DNA of 22,626 nucleotides from Pseudomonadota bacterium. Lineage in GTDB: Bacteria > Pseudomonadota > Gammaproteobacteria > Xanthomonadales > Xanthomonadaceae. The notes under the pieces are model-generated. The model was not told the origin of the DNA and ran no database searches. It was given only the letters and a program-made list of their open reading frames with translations. Positions within the stretch are counted from its first letter, which is position 1. Each line of letters opens with the position of its first letter. The translations under genes were made by a program, and so were the position numbers. Shown here piece after piece: positions 18,052 through 22,626 of the stretch. The stretch spans positions 1 to 22,626 of the forward strand of contig JAEWBY010000083.1 of NCBI GenBank assembly GCA_023390905.1, in the 5' to 3' direction.

Positions 18052-18429
18052 ATGAAACACGCGCATGCCATCGACATTGATGTCGCCACACGGTTCGTCG
18101 ACGATCAGTCCGCGCCCGAGGAAGGGCGTTACGTGTTCGCCTACACCATCCGCATCCACAATCGCGGGGACAGGGCCGCGCGGCTGCTCGGCCGCCACTG
18201 GATCATCACCGACGCCAACGGCAAGGTGAAGGAAGTCGAAGGCCCCGGCGTGGTCGGCGAGCAGCCCTGGCTGCAACCGGGCGAGGGCTACGAATACACC
18301 TCCGGCGCGGTGCTGGAAACGGACATCGGCACGATGAAGGGAAGCTACGACATGATCGCCGACGACGGCACCCAGTTCGCGGCGCCGGTGCCGGAGTTCA
18401 CCCTGTCCATTCCGCGGACGCTGCACTGA
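18052..18429 (+). CDS. apaG: ApaG domain protein (Co2+/Mg2+ efflux-associated annotation)
   Basis: The 125-residue protein is a complete ApaG: a fibronectin-III-like beta sandwich with the family motifs YVFAYTIRIHNRGD, LGRHWIITDANGK, VVGEQPWLQPGEGYEYTSG and MKGSYDMIADDG. ApaG is found beside ApaH throughout gammaproteobacteria, and its biochemical role is unsettled (phenotypes in cobalt resistance and pyrophosphate binding have been reported). It starts 47 bases after rsmA and overlaps the apaH start by one base (TGATG). No ribosome-binding site is seen, and a TACACT element sits immediately upstream of the ATG. Confidence 0.96.
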   Translation: MKHAHAIDIDVATRFVDDQSAPEEGRYVFAYTIRIHNRGDRAARLLGRHWIITDANGKVKEVEGPGVVGEQPWLQPGEGYEYTSGAVLETDIGTMKGSYDMIADDGTQFAAPVPEFTLSIPRTLH

Positions 18430-19274
18430 TGGCGGTCTGGGCGATCGGCGATCTGCAAGGCTGCTACGACGCCACCCAGCGGCTGCTGGAAAAAATCCGC
18501 TTCGATTCCGCGCAGGATCGGCTGTGGTTCTGCGGCGATCTGGTCAATCGCGGCGGCCAGTCGCTGGAAACCCTGCGGCTGGTGCACTCGCTGCGTGAAC
18601 ACAGCGCGGTCGTGCTCGGCAACCATGATCTTTCCCTGCTGGCCATTGGCGAGCGCACGCTCGAGGAACAGCGCAAGGTCAATCCCGATCTGCAGCGCGT
18701 GGTGCTGGCCGACGATGCGCGCGTGCTGCTGGACTGGCTGCGCGGGCAGCGGCTGGTGCACGTCGATCGCAGGCTCGGCTGGATGATGATCCACGCCGGC
18801 CTCGCACCGAAGTGGACGACGACACTCGCCGAGCGCTATGCGCGCGAGGTCGAGCAGCAGTTGCATGGCAACGGCTATCGCAAACTGTTCCGCAACATGT
18901 ATGGCGACAAGCCGAACTGGTCATCCGGCCTGGCCGGGTACGATCGCGCGCGCGCCATCATCAACGTGCTCACCCGCATGCGCTATTGCACGCCGCGCGG
19001 CCGCATGGCGATCGAGGAAAAAGGCGCGCCCGGCACGCAGGCGCAGGGGCTCTATCCCTGGTACGAGGTTCCCGGCCGCGCGCCGCGCGATCTGAAGATC
19101 GTCTGCGGGCACTGGTCCACGCTGGGCCTGATGATCGGACACGGCGTGCACGCGATCGACACTGGCGCGGTCTGGGGCGGCAAGCTCACGGCCCTGCAAC
19201 TGGATTGCGAAGACCTGCGGCTGGTGCAGGTGCCGGGACGCAAGGTCGAAGGAAGCGAGAACGGCGGCGACTGA
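18429..19274 (+). CDS. apaH: Symmetrical diadenosine tetraphosphatase ApaH
   Basis: ApaH splits Ap4A (and Np4A RNA caps) symmetrically into two ADP. The 281-residue metallophosphoesterase has the three phosphoesterase blocks: AIGDLQGCYD (metal ligand Asp8), FCGDLVNRGG (Asp37), and VVLGNHDLSLL (Asn66-His67-Asp68). Further motifs are MMIHAGLAPKW and CGHWSTLGL (late metal-binding histidines). GDLVNRGGQS replaces the E. coli GDLVARGP-type loop, which I take as a lineage variant. Its ATG shares a base with the apaG stop. The stop lies only five bases from the folA stop on the other strand, so the two operons run head-on with no room for separate terminators. Confidence 0.96.
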   Translation: MAVWAIGDLQGCYDATQRLLEKIRFDSAQDRLWFCGDLVNRGGQSLETLRLVHSLREHSAVVLGNHDLSLLAIGERTLEEQRKVNPDLQRVVLADDARVLLDWLRGQRLVHVDRRLGWMMIHAGLAPKWTTTLAERYAREVEQQLHGNGYRKLFRNMYGDKPNWSSGLAGYDRARAIINVLTRMRYCTPRGRMAIEEKGAPGTQAQGLYPWYEVPGRAPRDLKIVCGHWSTLGLMIGHGVHAIDTGAVWGGKLTALQLDCEDLRLVQVPGRKVEGSENGGD

Positions 19275-19279
19275 GCCGC

Positions 19280-19804
19280 TCAGCGCAAGCGCAGGTAGTC
19301 GACGAATTCGAACGCGAACGCGTGCTTGCCATCGGCCGCATGGGCCTCGCGCCGCACCACGCGCCATCGGTGTTCGTCGAAAGCGGGAAAGAATGCATGG
19401 GCATCGTGCACTTCCGTGTCCACGTGCGTCAGGTACAGGGCGTCGGCGATCGGCAAGGTCAGCGCGTAGATCTCGCCACCGCCGATCACGCTGATTTCCT
19501 CGTGCCCCTGTTCGGCCGCGCGCGCGATGGCCTCGTCCACGCTTGCCACGGTTTCCATGTCCGCGAAGGGGACGCGCCCGCCGCGCGTGAGCACCAGATT
19601 GCGCCGGCCCGGCAGCGCGCGACCGAGTGACTCGGCCGTGCGCCGCCCCATCAGCACCGGCTTGCCCAGCGTCAGTGCCTTGAAGCGCTTGAGATCGTCG
19701 GGGAGGCGCCAGGGCAGATCGTTGTCGCGCCCGATTGCATTGCGTCGATCCAGCGCGGCGACCAGCGACAACCGCGGTCGGCGGATGTCCTCAGCGATCG
19801 CCAT
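19280..19804 (-). CDS. folA: Dihydrofolate reductase
   Basis: FolA reduces dihydrofolate to tetrahydrofolate with NADPH and is the trimethoprim target. The 174-residue protein has LSLVAALDRRNAIGRDNDLP (M20-loop region), PWRLPDDLKRFK with the catalytic Asp37, KPVLMGRRTAESLGRALPGR, ISVIGGGEIY (cofactor loop) and YLTHVDTEV. It has an alanine (57) where E. coli FolA has Trp47 in the GR-T-W-ES motif, an active-site-near change worth noting. It also carries about ten extra residues at the N-terminus. AGGTG precedes the chosen ATG at 19804. The start overlaps the 3' end of the upstream membrane-protein gene by 14 bases. It is the last gene of the lgt-thyA-orf174-folA run. Confidence 0.96.
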   Translation of the reverse strand: MAIAEDIRRPRLSLVAALDRRNAIGRDNDLPWRLPDDLKRFKALTLGKPVLMGRRTAESLGRALPGRRNLVLTRGGRVPFADMETVASVDEAIARAAEQGHEEISVIGGGEIYALTLPIADALYLTHVDTEVHDAHAFFPAFDEHRWRVVRREAHAADGKHAFAFEFVDYLRLR

Positions 19805-20315
19805 GGGACACCTGCCGTTGCCATGCGTCGAACAGCGCCTGCGTGTCGGGCTGGCGCAACCAGCGATCCGGCAGGTACGCATGCCGCCCGCTGCTGCCGT
19901 GCTCGTAGAGGAAGCAGCCGCCCGGCACCGGTATGCACTCGCCGCGCGCGTCGTAGCGCACGTTGGGACCGGCGCCGAAACGCAACACACCGCGATCCAG
20001 CGACAGCCGCAGATCCGGCATCGTGTCCAGCCCGCCCAGCGCCGCGCGTTTCCAGCGGCGGAATTCAATCCACGGCACCACGCCCTGCGCGAATCCCGCT
20101 GCCGCGACGATCACCGCCGGCAGCCGCACGGTCTGGGAGGAAACGCTGAAGGCCAGCACGGTGGCGATCACGCCAAGCAGCAACGAGGCCAGCCAGATCC
20201 AGCGGCGCCAGCCGCTGCGATGAAGCAGCCACTGGCGATAGTGTTCGCGCAGATAGGCATCATCGCGGCGGAAGCCGAGTTCCGCTTCGACCGCCTCCAC
20301 GCGCGGCTCGTCCAT
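19791..20315 (-). CDS. Two-helix membrane protein with YcxB-like C-terminal domain
   Basis: The 174-residue protein sits between thyA and folA. Two membrane segments are visible at about 40-58 (IWLASLLLGVIATVLAFSV) and 65-84 (LPAVIVAAAGFAQGVVPWIE). A basic charged stretch, then a C-terminal soluble domain follows (LRLSLDRGVLRFGAGPNVRY, ending in FLYEHGSSGRHAYLPDRWL), a layout like the YcxB-type domain of small bacterial membrane proteins. The family call is by eye and moderate. Its ATG comes two bases after the thyA stop, and its end overlaps folA by 14 bases, so it is translated within the folate/thymidylate operon. Function is unknown, and no catalytic residues are apparent. Confidence 0.82.
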   Translation of the reverse strand: MDEPRVEAVEAELGFRRDDAYLREHYRQWLLHRSGWRRWIWLASLLLGVIATVLAFSVSSQTVRLPAVIVAAAGFAQGVVPWIEFRRWKRAALGGLDTMPDLRLSLDRGVLRFGAGPNVRYDARGECIPVPGGCFLYEHGSSGRHAYLPDRWLRQPDTQALFDAWQRQVSHGDR

Positions 20316-20317
20316 GA

Positions 20318-21112
20318 TCACACCGCCACCGGCGCCTTGATCGCCGGGTGCGGATCGTAGCCATGGATTTCGATGTCCTCGTAGGTGAAGGCGAACACGT
20401 CGGTGACGTCCGGGTTCAGGTGCAGCTTCGGCAACGGACGCGGCGTGCGCGACAACTGCTCCCGTGCCTGCTCGTAATGGTTGGCGTACAAGTGTGCATC
20501 GCCCAGCGTGTGCACGAAGTCGCCGACACCCAGCCCAGTCACCTGCGCCACCATGTGCGTCAGCAGCGCGTAGCTGGCGATGTTGAACGGCACGCCGAGG
20601 AAGATGTCGCCGCTGCGCTGGTACAACTGGCAACTCAGCTTTCCGTCGACCACGTAGAACTGGAACATCGTATGGCAGGGCATCAGCGCCATCTTCGGCA
20701 GATCGGCCACGTTCCAGGCGCTGACGATCAACCGCCGCGAATCCGGGTTGCGCTTGATCTCCTCCACCACCCAGCGGATCTGATCGATCTCGCCGCCGTC
20801 GGCCGTGGCCCAGCGCCGCCACTGCTTGCCGTACACCGGGCCGAGTTCGCCTTCGGCATCGGCCCACTCGTCCCAGATGCTGACCTTGTTGTCCTTGAGG
20901 TAGGCGATGTTGCTCTCGCCCTTCAGGAACCACAGCAGTTCGTGGACGATCGAACGCAGGTGCAGTTTCTTGGTGGTGACCAGCGGGAAGCCTTCGGCCA
21001 GATCGAAGCGCATCTGCCAGCCGAACACGCTGCGCGTGCCGGTGCCGGTGCGATCGGATTTCTCCGCACCGTGATCGAGGACGTGCGCCAGCAGATCGAG
21101 ATACGCCTTCAT
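20318..21112 (-). CDS. thyA: Thymidylate synthase
   Basis: ThyA methylates dUMP to dTMP using methylene-tetrahydrofolate, releasing dihydrofolate that FolA recycles. The product is 264 residues, exactly the E. coli length. Family motifs are AEKSDRTGTGTRSVFGWQMR (N-terminal), LHLRSIVHELLWFLKG, and IWDEWADAEGELGPVYGKQW. The catalytic Cys146 is in LMPCHTMFQFYV. QLYQRSGDIFLGVPFNIASY is the dUMP-binding region. The C-terminus ends APVAV, matching the family's mobile C-terminal tail. The ATG overlaps the lgt stop by four bases, so lgt and thyA are coupled, a pairing seen in many proteobacteria. Confidence 0.98.
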   Translation of the reverse strand: MKAYLDLLAHVLDHGAEKSDRTGTGTRSVFGWQMRFDLAEGFPLVTTKKLHLRSIVHELLWFLKGESNIAYLKDNKVSIWDEWADAEGELGPVYGKQWRRWATADGGEIDQIRWVVEEIKRNPDSRRLIVSAWNVADLPKMALMPCHTMFQFYVVDGKLSCQLYQRSGDIFLGVPFNIASYALLTHMVAQVTGLGVGDFVHTLGDAHLYANHYEQAREQLSRTPRPLPKLHLNPDVTDVFAFTYEDIEIHGYDPHPAIKAPVAV

Positions 21113-21996
21113 GCATGTTCCTTCGGGGGCGGGACGGGCTGCAACGTAGGCGAGCGATGCGACAGCCACAGCAGATACAGGCCGAGCAGGATCAGCGGCA
21201 GGCTCAGCACCTGGCCCATCGTCACCCAGCCCAGCGCGAGGTAGCTCAACTGTTCGTCCGGCACGCGCACGAATTCGACCGCGAAACGGAATACGCCATA
21301 GAGCAGCGCGAACATGCCCGAGACCGCGTAGCGTGGCCGCGGCCGGCGCGAGAACCACCACAGCACGGCGAACATGACCAGCCCTTCGAGGAAGGCCTGA
21401 TACAACTGCGAAGGATGACGGGCGAAGCGATCCAGGGCGCCGGCCGCGTACTGCGCCTGCAAGGATTGCGCATCCAGTTTCAGCGCCAGCACGTTGGGAT
21501 CGGTGGTCGGGAAGATCACGCCCCAGCCGGCGTGCGTGTACTTGCCCCAGAGTTCGGCGCCGATGAAGTTGCCGATGCGGCCGAAGCCCAGCCCCAGCGG
21601 CACCAGCGGAGCGATGAAATCCATCATGTCGAAGAAGGCGATGCGTTGCCGGCGCGACCACAGGAACGCCGCGAGCATCACGCCCAGCAGGCCGCCGTGG
21701 AAGCTCATGCCGCCTTCCCAGACCTTGAAGATCGACAGCGGACTGGCGAGGAACCCTTCCAGCCCGTAGAACAACGTGTAGCCGAGCCGTCCGCCCAGCA
21801 CGACGCCGAGCATCAGGTAGAACAGCAGATCGGAAAACCCGTTGGCATTCACGCCCGGTAGGCGGCCGGCGCGGATACGCCGCTGGCCCAGCCACCAGGC
21901 AGCCAGGAATCCCAGCAGGTACATCAACCCGTACCAGTGCAGTTTCACGGGCCCGAGGGACAGGGCAATCGGGTCAATCTGATGGAGGTAGATCAT
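21109..21996 (-). CDS. lgt: Prolipoprotein diacylglyceryl transferase Lgt
   Basis: Lgt adds diacylglyceryl from phosphatidylglycerol to the lipobox cysteine of prolipoproteins in the inner membrane, the first step of lipoprotein maturation. The 295-residue protein is multi-spanning (seven helices expected). Visible signatures are LHWYGLMYLLGF (Tyr22, matching the essential Tyr26 of E. coli), GGMSFHGGLLG (His100), and FGRIGNFIGAELWGK with Arg140, Asn143, Glu148 and Gly151 matching E. coli Arg143, Asn146, Glu151 and Gly154. The second asparagine of the usual GRIGNFxN motif is glycine here (145-146 region). The C-terminus is Pro-rich. It is the first gene of the lgt-thyA-orf174-folA unit, with a 58-base gap to the TPM genes. 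Confidence 0.97.
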   Translation of the reverse strand: MIYLHQIDPIALSLGPVKLHWYGLMYLLGFLAAWWLGQRRIRAGRLPGVNANGFSDLLFYLMLGVVLGGRLGYTLFYGLEGFLASPLSIFKVWEGGMSFHGGLLGVMLAAFLWSRRQRIAFFDMMDFIAPLVPLGLGFGRIGNFIGAELWGKYTHAGWGVIFPTTDPNVLALKLDAQSLQAQYAAGALDRFARHPSQLYQAFLEGLVMFAVLWWFSRRPRPRYAVSGMFALLYGVFRFAVEFVRVPDEQLSYLALGWVTMGQVLSLPLILLGLYLLWLSHRSPTLQPVPPPKEHA

Positions 21997-22027
21997 GCGC
22001 CTGGAATGCCGGCCGTAAGAGCGGCCT

Positions 22028-22033
22028 ATTTTG
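22028..22033 (-). promoter_or_regulatory. Possible -10 element for lgt
   Basis: CAAAAT on the minus strand lies 31 bases before the lgt ATG, in the short gap after the TPM gene. A GGCCG/CGGCC hairpin follows immediately in the would-be leader. No -35 is clear. Confidence 0.33.
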
Positions 22034-22054
22034 CCTCAGCGCCGGCACCCACGC

Positions 22055-22543
22055 TCAGAACACGTGCGGGCGATTGGGCAACTCGTCCTCGTCGGGCTGG
22101 CTGCCGTCCTGCGGAAAATACCCCGCCAGCAGATCCGAGACCGCGGCGATGCCGCGAATCACCGCCGCTTCCGGTTCGCCCGCGGCGAGGCGTTCCTCCA
22201 TCAATTGGCAGACCCCGCGCCACTGCGCATCGCTGACGCGGCCGTGCAGGCCACGATCGGCGACGATTTCGATGCGGTGATCGGCCAGCAGCAGGTAGAT
22301 GAGCACCCCGTTGTTGGCGGCGGTGTCCCAGGTGCGCAGCCGCGCGAACGCTTCGACCGCGCGATCACGCGCCTGCACGCCGCGCCACACCGAAAGCACC
22401 GGCAGATCCGATTCGACCGCGAACATCACCTCGCCGGTGTGGCGCTGTTCGCCCTGATGGATCGCATCGGCGATGCGCTGCAGGCTCCCGGCCGGGAACA
22501 TCCGGCGCGCCGAGGGCGGAAACAGATGGCGTAGCAGGCGCAT
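22055..22543 (-). CDS. TPM-domain protein, short cytosolic form
   Basis: The 162-residue protein carries a TPM (TLP18.3/Psb32/MOLO-1) domain over about 18-140: FPAGSLQRIADAIHQGEQRH, then GEVMFAVESDLP, then the core TWDTAANNGVLIYLLLADHR and EIVADRGLH. TPM proteins are linked to envelope or photosystem maintenance, some with phosphatase activity, but the bacterial role is poorly known. There is no signal peptide or membrane helix, unlike its upstream partner. The ATG at 22543 has GGGGAG about eight bases upstream and overlaps the stop of the previous gene by one base. The tail is acidic (DGSQPDEDELP). In many bacteria these follow a LemA gene, which would lie just outside the window. Confidence 0.88.
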   Translation of the reverse strand: MRLLRHLFPPSARRMFPAGSLQRIADAIHQGEQRHTGEVMFAVESDLPVLSVWRGVQARDRAVEAFARLRTWDTAANNGVLIYLLLADHRIEIVADRGLHGRVSDAQWRGVCQLMEERLAAGEPEAAVIRGIAAVSDLLAGYFPQDGSQPDEDELPNRPHVF

Positions 22544-22626
22544 CACCAGCTCCCCGAGGCGCCACCGCCTCCGGACATGCCACCGCCACCGCCCCAACCG
22601 CCGCCGCCGCCGAAGCCCCCGCCTCC
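22543..22626 (-). CDS. C-terminal end of a Gly-rich TPM-domain protein (YgcG-like), partial
   Basis: Only the last 27 codons and the stop are in the window. They translate as a glycine run broken by Phe, Trp and Met, ending GGASGSW. A Gly-rich tail of this type, ending in SW or similar, is typical of membrane-anchored TPM/YgcG proteins. The identity rests on this tail and on its one-base stop-start overlap (TGATG) with a second TPM gene. Everything else is beyond the window edge. Confidence 0.72.
   Translation of the reverse strand, partial: GGGGFGGGGGWGGGGGMSGGGGASGSW

Noticed and set aside
22011..22033. GGCCG-CGGCC hairpin followed by TATTTTG, looking like a terminator
   Set aside because: The T run follows only on the plus strand, where no gene is transcribed towards it. 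On the minus strand it lies in the lgt leader without a T tract.
22561..22626. Repetitive GGC-rich tract at the window end, possibly a microsatellite or repeat
   Set aside because: It reads cleanly as a glycine-rich protein tail in frame with a stop that overlaps the next gene.

Overview
This is a GC-rich, almost fully coding stretch of a gammaproteobacterial chromosome. The most likely source is the Xanthomonadaceae/Lysobacteraceae (Xanthomonas, Lysobacter and relatives). This rests on protein character, strong GC at third codon positions, and the order lptD-surA-pdxA-rsmA-apaG-apaH facing folA-thyA-lgt, which I recall from that group. The genus cannot be fixed by eye. I see no rRNA, tRNA, insertion sequence, phage gene, CRISPR array or riboswitch, and no non-coding stretch above about 135 bases.

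Layout. Positions 1-1268 (minus strand) hold the 5' part of an aldo/keto reductase and a glutathione S-transferase. On the plus strand follow a small orphan macro-domain protein (1400-1885), then glnS, a CMP/dCMP-type deaminase and rlmM (1990-5381). Next are a small coiled-coil membrane protein coupled to a secreted SMP-30-type beta-propeller (5415-6652) and a 240-residue protein of no recognised family (6757-7479). The ubiquinone hydroxylase pair ubiH-ubiI is on the minus strand (7583-9975). Divergent from it run a six-helix membrane protein, a PduO-type cobalamin adenosyltransferase and a histone-deacetylase-fold hydrolase (10099-12188). The large plus-strand block 12322-19274 is lptD-surA-pdxA-rsmA-apaG-apaH. 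Convergent on it, minus strand, are two TPM-domain genes (one cut by the window edge), lgt, thyA, a YcxB-like membrane protein and folA.

How the genes work together. LptD and its periplasmic chaperone SurA are translationally coupled by a 4-base overlap. PdxA feeds pyridoxal-phosphate synthesis, RsmA matures 16S rRNA, and ApaH removes diadenosine polyphosphates. ThyA turns methylene-tetrahydrofolate into dihydrofolate, and FolA reduces it back; a small membrane protein gene overlaps folA between them. UbiH and UbiI are ring hydroxylases of one pathway. ATGA start-stop overlaps recur (glnS/deaminase, orf113/SMP-30, ubiH/ubiI, lptD/surA, lgt/thyA).

Most of the window is housekeeping, and I do not see a clear new multi-gene system. 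The less ordinary parts are the orphan macro protein, the unrecognised 240-residue gene, the orf113/SMP-30 pair, the possible B12-linked membrane protein, the membrane gene inside the thyA-folA operon, and a possible leaderless start for apaG.
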